64,000 bases of DNA from NCBI RefSeq assembly GCF_003852525.1, contig NZ_QAJL01000001.1, positions 2,280,527 through 2,344,526 of the forward strand. Reading direction: 5' to 3'. The position numbers and the translations under genes were made by a program. Source of the stretch: Pedobacter sp. KBW06. GTDB taxonomy: Bacteria > Bacteroidota > Bacteroidia > Sphingobacteriales > Sphingobacteriaceae. This document shows positions 8,682 to 17,582 of the stretch, one piece after another (position 1 is the first letter of the stretch; every line of letters begins with the position of its first letter). The notes below the pieces were generated by a model. It had not been told where the DNA came from. It saw only the letters and a program-made list of their open reading frames with translations, and searched no databases.

Positions 8682-9800
8682 TTATCGAGTTGTCAACTTA
8701 CAGCTAAAAGATTTTTTTAGGTGGCAATATGTTTTTTTATCAATAGCTACTAACAGTTCATCAGAACTATCAACCAACGGGTCGTACCAATCGGCTTTCT
8801 TCCTAGCCCAAACCAGGTATTTCTCCATATTTGCATCATAACTACCCTCGGATTTCGCTTCCTTTTCCATCATATTAAGATATTCGCGAATCAATTTCGA
8901 TTTCTCCCAGAGCTCTGCATCCTCCTTCAGTTTAACAAATTTCGTCAATTCCAAAGCTCTTCCTTTTTCCAGATCGAGTTCCACGACTCTCTGTTTGGCG
9001 GCGGCAAGTCTGTTCTGTTCCTTCAGAAGTTTCTGAGCTCTTTGAGCTGCAGCCGTTTGCTCCAGATATGACAAGATATCATCTAACTTATCCTCTGTTA
9101 GTGTATAAGCTGTATCTTTCCATTCTTTGGAAAGCCAGGAATCGGCTCCAATCTTCAGGATTAATATTCCGCTACCAATATTGTCATATTTATCCCAGCC
9201 ATATTTAGGATTAGTAACTTCTATCCGACTCTGTTTCTCTCTCAAAGCAATCGCAATACTTTCTCCATTAAGTATTACAGAGGTAAGGTGAGTCCCCAAT
9301 GAGATATTCCCTCCTGCTCTTTCAACCATAGATATTAATGAATTAAAAAAACGAATGCTCCTACCAATAATCGAGGGGCTAACACGAATATTGAGGGCCT
9401 GGTAGCCAATATACAAAAGCTGGTTAGCGCCCTTTCCTTTAGCCTCGAGTTGAAAAACTTTTTGCGCATCGGCGGCCAGTTTATTTAAAGCAGTAGGTAA
9501 TTTTTCACTCACAGGCTCCTGATATACCACCGCCTCCTTTTTTATCCGGACATTAACTTGTTTTGGAACATAATGGATCAGGTCACCTTCGTTATCAGGC
9601 TTGGGCAGGCTGGTTTTTGGCAAGTGATATCCTGCTTTCAACTTTGACCAATATCCATTGGGAGGCAGAGGAATTTCGTGTTTCGATAAAAGTGTCTTAA
9701 GCTCCAGATAGCTTATTTTATAAGCGTGCATCAAACTGGTCAGGGGCTTTTCCCATACCAGATTATATAACTCTCTTCTGGTGATTTTAATATCTTTCAT
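8682..9800 (-). CDS. Conserved protein of unknown function with N-terminal HTH-like motif
   Basis: About 372 residues. I place the start at the ATG at 9798-9800 because the sequence from MKDIKITRRELYNLVWEKP onward matches a widespread family, while the 36 residues before it do not. The N-terminus has the family pattern R-x-E-L-Y-x-x-V-W-x-x-P-x-x-x-L followed by a helix and IPLPPNGYWSKLKAG, which looks like a DNA-binding domain. The middle forms a coiled-coil-prone stretch (AAQRAQKLLKEQNRLAAAKQ). The family has no known function and is often seen in accessory DNA. Confidence 0.72.
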   Translation of the reverse strand: MKDIKITRRELYNLVWEKPLTSLMHAYKISYLELKTLLSKHEIPLPPNGYWSKLKAGYHLPKTSLPKPDNEGDLIHYVPKQVNVRIKKEAVVYQEPVSEKLPTALNKLAADAQKVFQLEAKGKGANQLLYIGYQALNIRVSPSIIGRSIRFFNSLISMVERAGGNISLGTHLTSVILNGESIAIALREKQSRIEVTNPKYGWDKYDNIGSGILILKIGADSWLSKEWKDTAYTLTEDKLDDILSYLEQTAAAQRAQKLLKEQNRLAAAKQRVVELDLEKGRALELTKFVKLKEDAELWEKSKLIREYLNMMEKEAKSEGSYDANMEKYLVWARKKADWYDPLVDSSDELLVAIDKKTYCHLKKSFSCKLTTR

Positions 9801-10132
9801 AATATAGAGGTTACTCTTTTGAATACTGTTCATTAAACTTGAATCCGCGTGGCAGATGACATTCAAATTTAATGAACAAGCAAGAGATAAAACACTAAAT
9901 AGGCCCATTGATTTATTTCATTCTCAGACAGAAGAAGATTTAAATCAACTCCGATCTCAATAGTTATTACTAAAAAACCTGATTCTGTTCAACAGGCATT
10001 CAATTCAGACAAGAAGCATAACAGTTCAGGTATTAATTTGGATAGTTCACTAATTTTTCGGTCTAAAAAAATAGAACTTCCAATTACTTTCACCTGATTA
10101 TTAAGCGATTATACAATAAAATTAATAACATC
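9801..10132. other. Intergenic region between divergent genes
   Basis: Divergent promoter region for the unknown protein and the beta-helix lipoprotein. No hairpin, repeat or convincing promoter consensus was seen. Confidence 0.5.
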
Positions 10133-11497
10133 ATGAAAATACATCATTCCCAAAGATGCTTTTTCAGCATCCTGCTTGGACTTACTATTATTGCCTTAAG
10201 CTGCAAATGTCCAAAACCTGAGCCCCCATCTCAAAAAGAAAGAATCTTCACTTTTATACCAGACAAGCAGGGCCAGTTGACAATTTATGATAAAGAAGGT
10301 TTTTATAAAGGCGGGGACATCCTGATTTTGAAAGGGACATTTACTTCAGTCTACATTTCAAACCTCAATGGTTCAGCAACTAGGCCTATTGTTATTAAGA
10401 ATGCAAAAGGAACTGTGACCACAATTGGCAACTCGTCTTGGGATGGTGTTGATTTATCATTTGGGTTTCACCTAGTGGAAAGTCACTACATCGTCTTGGG
10501 TGGAGAGCGGTCCAAGTCTGAATTTGTGCTTAATGGAAGTAAAAGTGCCAATAGACATGCCTACAATAACCTGGTACTTAGTGACCATACCGATCACATC
10601 GAAATTAAAAACATGATCATTTCAAATGGTGGGACTGGTATATTGGCTAAAACAGATCCCAAAAAAGGGGATCCATCTACACACCATCCAAATTCAAAAT
10701 TAGAAGAACTAAGTATCCATGATGTAATGATAGATAGGACTAAAAATGAGGCAATGTATATTGGCCATACGGCCACCTATTGGAACCTTACCAGTGGCGA
10801 GCCTTTCTATCTGGATCCTTCAAAATTCATTCCCGGTAAAGAATATGTGCAACCCATCAAATGGGAAAAAGTAAAAATTTATAACAATAAGGTACAAAAT
10901 AGCGGCTACGATGGAATTCAAACAGCAGCGATAGATCAACTGGAAGTTTACAACAATACGGTAATCAACTGGGCGACCGCTCACAATAGCGTACATAATG
11001 GCGCAATATTAATTGGAGGCCGCACGACTAATACCAATACACATGACAACGTTGTACATCATGGATGGGGTGAAATGCTCCAGTTTTACGGGTCCGGGGA
11101 GAATGGAGCCAAGCATGTCATTCATAATAACCTATTTAATAGCAATCAATCTTATGACGGCATCAGCCTGAACGGGATCCAGAATGCAGCTGTAGAAATC
11201 AGTAATAATACAGTCGCGCTAATTACAGGTGTCGCAATTCGTATAAACGGTTATTTAGGGATGAAAGCTCCTATAGTCATCCGAAGAAATGCCCTCATTC
11301 AGCCAAGACTCAATGGTTTACCCATTGTACTCAACGCCTATATTTATATTGAAAATGATGGTATTGTAATTGAAGGCAGTGGCAAGGACGTAAATGTAAA
11401 AGTTCCGGTGCTTGAGCAAGCCAAGGTTGACGTGAATAACTTCTTTCAGCCGTTGAATGGGTCCATCTTAGGAGAAAGCGGTTACAGAAAGAGATAA
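10133..11497 (+). CDS. Parallel beta-helix (pectate-lyase-like) lipoprotein
   Basis: A 454-residue surface or periplasmic lipoprotein. The N-terminus is a type II signal peptide with lipobox IALSC, cysteine at residue 24. The rest has the repeated short N-rich strands typical of right-handed parallel beta-helix proteins: LEVYNNTVINWATAH, NTHDNVVHHGWGE, VIHNNLFNSN, VEISNNTVALITG. Such folds occur in polysaccharide lyases and sugar epimerases. The catalytic residues and the substrate cannot be assigned, so lyase activity is only a possibility. It converges with an S41 peptidase gene, 7 bp apart. Confidence 0.78.
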   Translation: MKIHHSQRCFFSILLGLTIIALSCKCPKPEPPSQKERIFTFIPDKQGQLTIYDKEGFYKGGDILILKGTFTSVYISNLNGSATRPIVIKNAKGTVTTIGNSSWDGVDLSFGFHLVESHYIVLGGERSKSEFVLNGSKSANRHAYNNLVLSDHTDHIEIKNMIISNGGTGILAKTDPKKGDPSTHHPNSKLEELSIHDVMIDRTKNEAMYIGHTATYWNLTSGEPFYLDPSKFIPGKEYVQPIKWEKVKIYNNKVQNSGYDGIQTAAIDQLEVYNNTVINWATAHNSVHNGAILIGGRTTNTNTHDNVVHHGWGEMLQFYGSGENGAKHVIHNNLFNSNQSYDGISLNGIQNAAVEISNNTVALITGVAIRINGYLGMKAPIVIRRNALIQPRLNGLPIVLNAYIYIENDGIVIEGSGKDVNVKVPVLEQAKVDVNNFFQPLNGSILGESGYRKR

Positions 11498-11504
11498 ATC
11501 AAAA

Positions 11505-12908
11505 CTATTTTTTCTTATCTGCAAACCACAAAATTGCACGATTTAAAATTGCATCATTTTTACTATCATATTGATCCCGGATAAAAATATCGGGTAAAAT
11601 GGCATTGGTATCCTTGTCATCTCCATTTGCCCTGATATCAAATGCACTGGGCGTATAAACATTGAATTTTGAATACGGCAATTGAAAGCTCAAAGCTTCT
11701 CCACCATCATTTGCGGGGGCACCGGTAGGTTCCCCAATCAACGTCGCTAATTTATAGGTTTGAGCCCCATCAGCAAGCATAGTAGCACTAGACATATTTT
11801 GGGGTCCAATTAAAAAACACGTTTTCAGTTGATAGCGATTCGGATTCACAGCGAGATATTTTTTCTTTTTATGTTCATAAGACAGAATGCTTCCTGGTTT
11901 TGACTGCAAATATTCTACAACTTCTTTTGAAGATTGATCTGGAGCACTCTTTTTCATAAATTCCTGATACTGGTGACTTACTTTAAAGGATCTTCTCGAA
12001 GAAAGTCGATAACTCTTATCAGTAAGGTAACTCAGTAGAAGCTCTGCATAATCAGAATCCCCCCCTCCATTATATCTCAGGTCAACAATTAAACCTTTCG
12101 CCGATTTTTTTCTTAGATCGATAAAACAAGAATCTAAAAAAAGTTTAAACTTTTCCATTCCGCCAGACATAGATCGGAAATCGATATAACCTAGATCCGG
12201 TTTACCTGGTAACAACTTATAGCTATAATTCAACTGATACTCTGTACGATTATTTTTACTAAGATTAGAAAAGCTTATTCCTGAAATCGTATCTGTTAAT
12301 ATCTGTCCAGACTGATTCTTGTAATCAAGAATAAATGGAGAATATATTTTCAGCAGATATAAATGATATGGAAAATTATTTATTGCCTCGTCTATTTGGT
12401 ATGCGGTTAAGCCCCCTGTCATATTCATAGAGGTATGAAACAACTTAGTCAACGGCTGACCATTGATGGACAATAAAGAATCGCCAGGTCTAATTTTGCC
12501 TTCTGAAATAAATTTTTCACCTACCACAAGTTTAAGTTCAAAGTCTGAACTCAGTTTTAATGGAAATAGCTTTGAAGCTCTATATTTCTTTTTAATTGAA
12601 GCATCATCATCTACATAGGTATGACCATCTTTTATTAAAGCAGCGACCTGACTTATCGCAACAAACGCATCATCTATCGGGACAGTATCTGGTAATAATT
12701 TAAAAATACTATCTACCTTCGCTGCGAGCTCCTTTTTAGAAATAAACAAATAGGCATTCACCTGAATCTGCTCAAAGTTTTGAATCATAAAGTTGACATC
12801 ACTCAGCAGCTGTTTTTTCTCGAGTAATCCTTTTAAATTGGTTTGTCCGCTTATAAACCCCGGAAAAGAGATCAGAAACAGGATAAGAAATCGAAATGCG
12901 TTTCTCAT
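11505..12908 (-). CDS. S41-family (C-terminal processing) peptidase
   Basis: Exported 467-residue serine peptidase of family S41. A signal peptide covers residues 1-22 (ends FISGQ). A PDZ-like segment (GKIRPGDSLLSINGQPL) spans about 125-190, and the peptidase core follows: GLIVDLRYNGGGDSD near 272-286 and the nucleophile region GPQNMSSATMLADG, serine 373 or 374. The usual lysine partner is not obvious to me. It follows a TlpA-like thioredoxin gene on the same strand; in Sphingobacteriaceae such peptidases often end SusCD-type loci. Its upstream region has a second copy at 14552-14659. Confidence 0.82.
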   Translation of the reverse strand: MRNAFRFLILFLISFPGFISGQTNLKGLLEKKQLLSDVNFMIQNFEQIQVNAYLFISKKELAAKVDSIFKLLPDTVPIDDAFVAISQVAALIKDGHTYVDDDASIKKKYRASKLFPLKLSSDFELKLVVGEKFISEGKIRPGDSLLSINGQPLTKLFHTSMNMTGGLTAYQIDEAINNFPYHLYLLKIYSPFILDYKNQSGQILTDTISGISFSNLSKNNRTEYQLNYSYKLLPGKPDLGYIDFRSMSGGMEKFKLFLDSCFIDLRKKSAKGLIVDLRYNGGGDSDYAELLLSYLTDKSYRLSSRRSFKVSHQYQEFMKKSAPDQSSKEVVEYLQSKPGSILSYEHKKKKYLAVNPNRYQLKTCFLIGPQNMSSATMLADGAQTYKLATLIGEPTGAPANDGGEALSFQLPYSKFNVYTPSAFDIRANGDDKDTNAILPDIFIRDQYDSKNDAILNRAILWFADKKK

Positions 12909-12999
12909 AACAATTAGTAATAATGGTCAAAAGTAAAATTTGCAAATAAAAATAAAGAACTCGTAGTCAAAAACCACCTCCCTAGGGGATAATTAAGGG
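12892..12999 (-). repeat. S41 start and upstream region, duplicated at 14552-14659
   Basis: The first codons of the S41 gene and about 80 bp before it resemble 14552-14659. Positions 12892-12920 match 14552-14580 at 25 of 29 bases, and a second block around CCTAGGGGATAATTAAGG matches CCTTAGGGAACAATTAAGG. The second copy precedes only a decayed fragment. Confidence 0.65.
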
Positions 13000-13138
13000 A
13001 AATCATCTGTAGTTAACCCGAAAACAATCTCTCATAAAAGCCACATAGATCACCTTCTGATGTATGTGGCTCTGGGTACTTATCAGGATCACTCGAGTTT
13101 ATTTGTAATTATAACACCAGTCAAAAGAAACATCGAAG

Positions 13139-14212
13139 CTATTCAAACAGTTTGGCCAGTTTTTTATGAAGCAGGTCTCCCCGAAGATTTTTTGCTATAA
13201 TGTTGCCTTTAGGGTCGATAAGCAAGGTACTGGGAATACTTAAGATCCCATAATAGGTAGACACTTCATTCTTTGTGCCGTTTAAATCCGAGACCTGGGT
13301 CCAGGGGGTTTGATCTTCTTTTATTGCTTTTTTCCAATTTTCAGCCTTGTCGTCTAATGATATACCCAACACGGTGAAGTTCTTGTTTTTATATTTGTTA
13401 TAGGCCAGCAGCACATTTGGATTTTCTTTTCGGCAGGGACCACACCAACTGGCCCAAAAATCCAACAGCACATATTTACCCTTAAAATCTGAGAACTGAA
13501 CTGGTTTACCATCTGTATCATTCTGTGTGAAATTCAAAACTGGTTGCCCAATATCGCTTCTTATTAATATTTCTAATCTTTCTGTAAGGCTTTTACCTTC
13601 TTTTGTTCTTAAAACGGCAGATCCAAGCTGATCATATAGTTTCTTTATATCCTTATAATCCTCCTGCATTGCCCTTTCTTTTATCAGACTTAAACTAACG
13701 AAACTGGTGGGATTTAGGTGAATATATTGATCTGTTTTAAGATGTTTATCATTACTCAGTGATTTGAGTTTTTCATCAATTACGATTCGTTCCTGTTCGG
13801 TACTGTTATCATAGTTTTTACGAATCTCGATTTCCTGAGTTGAAATGTTTTGAACAAACTTCTGATACCTCACAAGCTCATCATGAGATTTCGAACCGGT
13901 AATTTTAAGCTCGCTCGGTAGATCTGCATCACCTTCTATATGGATATTACCAGGTTCAATAAAAAATTCGATACTTTTCTTTCGCAATATTAGATAAACT
14001 TTCTCTGGCTCAGACATCGCTCCTGTCCAATGAATTTTGCCGTCTTTCAGGCTAATGGTATCTATCTTTAATCCTTCCGAAATTAGACGATAAATAAACA
14101 GTTTTTCATTTTTCAGACCAGATATATTGCCAGATAGTTGCACTTTTTGGGCAAATGAAGCCATTGTTAAGAGCAATAAGCCCGCAACGATAAGATTGAT
14201 ATTTTTTAACAT
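13139..14212 (-). CDS. TlpA-like thioredoxin with DUF4369 domain
   Basis: Exported 357-residue thiol-disulfide oxidoreductase. Residues 1-21 are a signal peptide (ASFAQ). Residues 22-115 match DUF4369, a beta domain found before thioredoxins in Bacteroidota, and the C-terminal 130 residues are an AhpC/TSA-thioredoxin fold with the redox motif CGPC at 257-260 in FWASWCGPCRKEN. It acts in the periplasm or cell surface, probably reducing disulfides. It lies 230 bp upstream of the S41 gene on the same strand and downstream of the ruined sigma/FecR locus, the position such genes take at the end of SusCD loci. Confidence 0.85.
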   Translation of the reverse strand: MLKNINLIVAGLLLLTMASFAQKVQLSGNISGLKNEKLFIYRLISEGLKIDTISLKDGKIHWTGAMSEPEKVYLILRKKSIEFFIEPGNIHIEGDADLPSELKITGSKSHDELVRYQKFVQNISTQEIEIRKNYDNSTEQERIVIDEKLKSLSNDKHLKTDQYIHLNPTSFVSLSLIKERAMQEDYKDIKKLYDQLGSAVLRTKEGKSLTERLEILIRSDIGQPVLNFTQNDTDGKPVQFSDFKGKYVLLDFWASWCGPCRKENPNVLLAYNKYKNKNFTVLGISLDDKAENWKKAIKEDQTPWTQVSDLNGTKNEVSTYYGILSIPSTLLIDPKGNIIAKNLRGDLLHKKLAKLFE

Positions 14213-14322
14213 GATCTTTTGTTTTTTTTGTGATTTTATGATTAATTTTTAGTGTATCCGGTATTCTGCTCACCAAACAACGGGTTGTACAAAAATTCAC
14301 TTGGGGGTACAGGAAGAATATA

Positions 14323-14568
14323 TTAACTTTGATTGGTCATTGTTGGCTTCAACAGTCTAACGGTAGCAAAAGGTAAATAAAGCAAAGCCATCCACTCAGG
14401 TCCATCTTCTCCCACCAGATTTTTAGATGTCTCCCTATTAAATTTCCAGCTGTAGCTCCTCAGCTGTAATAGCTGACTCACCTGAAAAATAAGGGCTACC
14501 ATCTTCTTTAGCAGTAATTCATACCTTTTGCTGCAGCTGATGAATAGAACTCGAAATGCATTTTTCAT
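14323..14568 (-). pseudogene. Decayed fragment fused to an S41-like start
   Basis: This open stretch begins MKNAFR, matching MRNAFR of the S41 peptidase, and its upstream DNA is the second copy of that gene's promoter region. After six residues the similarity stops, and the rest (VGEDGPEWMALLYLPF and so on) matches nothing I know. I read it as a truncated paralog joined by deletion to other decayed DNA. A real small protein is less likely given the surrounding pseudogenes. Confidence 0.45.
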
Positions 14569-14659
14569 AACAATTAGTGGCAATAGTAAAAAAAGAAAAT
14601 TTCCTGATAAAAATAGAGAGATCTTAATTAAGATTTCTCTCCTTAGGGAACAATTAAGG
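14552..14659 (-). repeat. Second copy of the S41 upstream region
   Basis: See 12892-12999: the ends of the two stretches match well and the middle has drifted. It shows that a second S41-type gene once started here. Confidence 0.6.
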
Positions 14660-14691
14660 TCATCACTGGATAGACGTGGCGGCGGCCACTT

Positions 14692-14901
14692 TTATCCAGA
14701 GCCCAACTTTCTGGCTTTTGGTAGTAGTTGCTGCTGAATATTTTTCCAGATGTCCTGATGGCTTTGCTCAAAATCTGTATCTAGTAAATCACTTGGTTCA
14801 CCAGCACCATAAAACAACATCCACCTCTCGATCAATTGTATTTCCCGGTCAGCACAGGTTCCCAGTCTGAATTTGTTCAATAATTCTCTTGCATTCTCCA
14901 C
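14692..14901 (-). pseudogene. FecR-type anti-sigma factor, N-terminal remnant
   Basis: The 69 residues start MENARELLNKFRLGTCADRE and continue IERWMLFYGAGEPSDLL and DIWKNIQQQL, the typical N-terminal cytoplasmic domain of Bacteroidota FecR anti-sigma factors. The membrane segment and periplasmic FecR domain (about 300 residues) are absent, and the frame ends just where the duplicated S41 upstream region begins. It lies directly downstream of the broken sigma gene, as in intact loci. Confidence 0.72.
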
Positions 14902-14968
14902 GGGCCAATAGTCTACAATTTATTCTTATACAACTATCACAATGCAAAAAAGCCCAGTGGGTACTCTG

Positions 14969-15523
14969 TTATAAAATAAACGTAAGGTATACAAATAACC
15001 CCAGGGCTGCTCGCATAATTTTCAGAGCCCGTTTCATGTGCGTTTCTACAGTCTGTTCAGAAATCTCCAATTGTTCAGCGATCTCGTTATTGCTTAGAAA
15101 TTGATTTTTGGAAAGTTCAAAAACCACCCTCATCTAAGGTGCAAAGGCCGAAATTTCTAATTCAATGAGTTGAGTGATGTCCTTTTCAAGAATGTGATAG
15201 TCCGCCTGCTATAGGATTGTTTCTATCAAATATTGTAAAGAATTGATATATGTCTCATCAATGATTTGATGCTTATAGTACTGAGCGATAAAGATAGCTT
15301 TTTAAGGCTATTTGCTAATTCAAAAGTGATACGATTACTCCATAAGCCAATAAAAACATCCTGCAGAATACCCTTTGCACTATCCTTATCCGCCGGTCTT
15401 TTTGTAGGAGAAGGCAAAGAGTAAAGAGTGATAGCGGTCAAAAACTTCCGAAAATGCAGATTCATCTCTGTTTTTCACCAGTACAATTAGTTCATGATCC
15501 AATAAATCTTTGCAATGTTGCAT
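14969..15523 (-). pseudogene. ECF sigma factor, broken by frameshifts and stops
   Basis: Reading the minus strand from ATG at 15523 gives ELIVLVKNRDESAFSEVFDR (sigma region 2 start), then a shifted frame with GILQDVFIGLWSNR (the region 2 core), then YKHQIIDETYINSL, and finally SNNEIAEQLEISEQTVETH plus MKRALKIMRAALG, which is region 4. At least two frame changes and two in-frame TAG codons separate these blocks. The order and spacing are those of a normal sigma factor of about 185 residues, so the gene is dead rather than misassembled in one spot. Confidence 0.82.
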
Positions 15524-15582
15524 TATTGCAATTTCTCTGCACCAAACTACGTAAAAACCTCAATATAAATACATACGCTTAT

Positions 15583-16239
15583 TTATCTCTTTCCAGATTT
15601 ATACTGCGCTATTAGCTGATCTAAAGATAGGCCAGGATTGGTCTTTACGTATTTTACGAATATTTGCCAGCGCCCTTCCACATTTCGATTACGTCTTAGC
15701 GTAAAAAAACTAAATTGTCCTGTAAGTACATTATCATCATTTCGGATGTCATAATTAATCATAACCGATTCCCGCTTTTTAAATCTAGACTCTTCAATGG
15801 TAAAATATTCTTCGATTTCCTGAGAGATGAGCCTGGCACAAAAATGAGGATAGCGGTTGTTGAAGATCCGATAGTCATATTTATATATGATGTAAATACA
15901 ATCCTCAAGTGCATAAAATATATCTTTACCACGAAACCTGTAAATCGTTTCTATTTCACCAGTATCCAGAATTAATCCATCACGCCATTCATCACGGAAA
16001 GCGTCATGAAAGTCCTTTCCATCACATTCCAGCCCTATTTTAGTCTCACCAAAGGCTATTACAAAATCCAGCCTGAATTTCCCTGCAATGGTTTCGATCT
16101 CGTATTGTGGAAGGATGGAGATAGATGGAGAGAGATACTTTTCCAGGTTCTCAATAAAAATTTCTTCTAAGGGACTTTCCAAACGATCCCGATCCGCACG
16201 CTGTTGGACACGGTTAACATGACTATCATCATCTAGCAT
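15583..16239 (-). CDS. Vsr/DUF559-like PD-(D/E)XK nuclease
   Basis: A 218-residue protein with a restriction-endonuclease-like core: E25 in SPLEEIF, D58 in FRLDFVIA, and GLECDGKDFH with E71 and D73, the pattern of DUF559/Vsr-type nucleases. It probably cuts or nicks DNA. The C-terminal 100 residues (basic, ending LDQLIAQYKSGKR) have no known domain. It opens the defence-rich stretch that continues to 28.6 kb and stands alone on the minus strand. No methylase lies nearby, so it is not an obvious restriction enzyme. Confidence 0.68.
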   Translation of the reverse strand: MLDDDSHVNRVQQRADRDRLESPLEEIFIENLEKYLSPSISILPQYEIETIAGKFRLDFVIAFGETKIGLECDGKDFHDAFRDEWRDGLILDTGEIETIYRFRGKDIFYALEDCIYIIYKYDYRIFNNRYPHFCARLISQEIEEYFTIEESRFKKRESVMINYDIRNDDNVLTGQFSFFTLRRNRNVEGRWQIFVKYVKTNPGLSLDQLIAQYKSGKR

Positions 16240-16383
16240 AAATCATCAAATTATTTGGAATAAATTTAGCATAAACAATATGATTTTTTACTTTATATTA
16301 ACAACAAATTTAATACATAAGGGCTACTACCCAAACAGTATATATAAAATAAAAACTACCAGAATAGAAACACACATTTGATT

Positions 16384-16857
16384 ATGAAAGATAATTCCTA
16401 TGGCGCAGCTACTTTACGAGGAGTCATACTTGACGGCTGTATATTATTTGAAAGAATCATGGATAAGTTTATATCAGAGTACTTTGCTGATAGTGAATTT
16501 AAAAAGAATCAACTAATGGAATTCATTTTATCCACGGAAAAAATAAGTTTTGATTCAAAACGGCAAATCTTTATTAGTTTGACTAACCATATCTTTCCTG
16601 ATTTTAAGAAGCAGCATCCAAATTTTGATAAATTATTACAGGAGCTGGTTAGCATCAGAAATATTTTAGCTCATGCCGAGTTATTGCGCAATGACCAAGA
16701 ACGGGAAGAAGAAGACAGTTTTTCCTACATCAGATATAAAAACGGGAAAAGAACAGTTGTTAACTACAACAATGAGAAAATAAAGATGATCAGTTCAAAT
16801 ATGGACTATGTTGGAGACACCCTGGCCGCCACTTACAAATCATTAATTAATCGATAG
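16384..16857 (+). CDS. HEPN-like small protein with RX4H motif
   Basis: A helical protein of 157 residues; I prefer the ATG at 16384 over the TTG at 16378. SIRNILAHAE carries the R-x4-H motif of HEPN ribonucleases (R92, H97), preceded by a long helical region. HEPN domains act as RNases in toxin-antitoxin, abortive-infection and CRISPR systems. No nucleotidyltransferase partner lies beside it, so whether it is a toxin, or just a MltR-like or other helical protein, is open. It sits between a nuclease gene and a GNAT gene. Confidence 0.6.
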   Translation: MKDNSYGAATLRGVILDGCILFERIMDKFISEYFADSEFKKNQLMEFILSTEKISFDSKRQIFISLTNHIFPDFKKQHPNFDKLLQELVSIRNILAHAELLRNDQEREEEDSFSYIRYKNGKRTVVNYNNEKIKMISSNMDYVGDTLAATYKSLINR

Positions 16858-16931
16858 ATTATCAACTACATAATTAAAAAACAGAATTCATTTTAACGTT
16901 CTCAGATCTTATAAGATTCAACTCAGGCGAC

Positions 16932-16966
16932 CAGAAATTATATTTGGCACCTCATTTTAGTAAGCT
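16932..16966 (+). repeat. Conserved 35-bp element upstream of second GNAT gene
   Basis: It matches 7409-7443 at 31 of 35 positions. The match stops before the coding region, and the DNA between element and gene has diverged more, which points to constraint or to chance survival. Confidence 0.7.
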
Positions 16967-17029
16967 CAGTCAGTTTACCATTTACAAGTTAGCTGCCCTT
17001 TAATACTTTTGAGAAAATTACAGATAGAT

Positions 17030-17521
17030 ATGAATGAGATTGAAACTATAAAAATCAGAGAATATCAATCAAATGATAGGGCTCAGCTATTAGAGATTTT
17101 CAAATTAAACGTCCCAAAATATTTCTCAGCAAACGAAATAGATACATTCAAAGATTATCTTGACCACAAGATTGAACAATATTTTGTCGTGGAGCTGGGA
17201 AAAACCGTGGTTGGAGGCGGAGGAATAAATATTGACATGGGGCATACAGGAAGGATAAACTGGGATTTGATAGATCCAAATCTCCAAGGTCAAGGAATAG
17301 GACAAAAGCTACTACATTATAGGATTAGGCTTTTAAAATCCATAAAGGGTATAAGTAGTATAATGGTCAGCACTTCACAACTGACTTACAAATTTTATGA
17401 AAAAAATGGCTTTGTCGTTTGTGACTTTATAAAAAAATATTGGGCAAATGGTGGTGATTTATATGCCATGAAATATGACCAAGTAGGAAACCCTCTTCCT
17501 AATGGCAATTGGTATCTTTAA
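17030..17521 (+). CDS. GNAT-family N-acetyltransferase, copy 2
   Basis: A 163-residue acetyltransferase starting at the ATG at 17030 (the upstream TTG at 17009 is less likely). The CoA-binding loop is LQGQGIGQKLL and the C-terminal strand-helix is FYEKNGFVVCDF. It is the paralog of 7486-7977, with about half of the residues shared by eye. Its final codons run past the normal end of the family (QVGNPLPNGNWYL). The next gene follows 61 bp later, on the same strand. Confidence 0.84.
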   Translation: MNEIETIKIREYQSNDRAQLLEIFKLNVPKYFSANEIDTFKDYLDHKIEQYFVVELGKTVVGGGGINIDMGHTGRINWDLIDPNLQGQGIGQKLLHYRIRLLKSIKGISSIMVSTSQLTYKFYEKNGFVVCDFIKKYWANGGDLYAMKYDQVGNPLPNGNWYL

Positions 17522-17582
17522 TCAATTTCGAAATTCAAGCCCAAAAGAAGTAGGAGAATATACAGATTTTAATCCATCTGAC

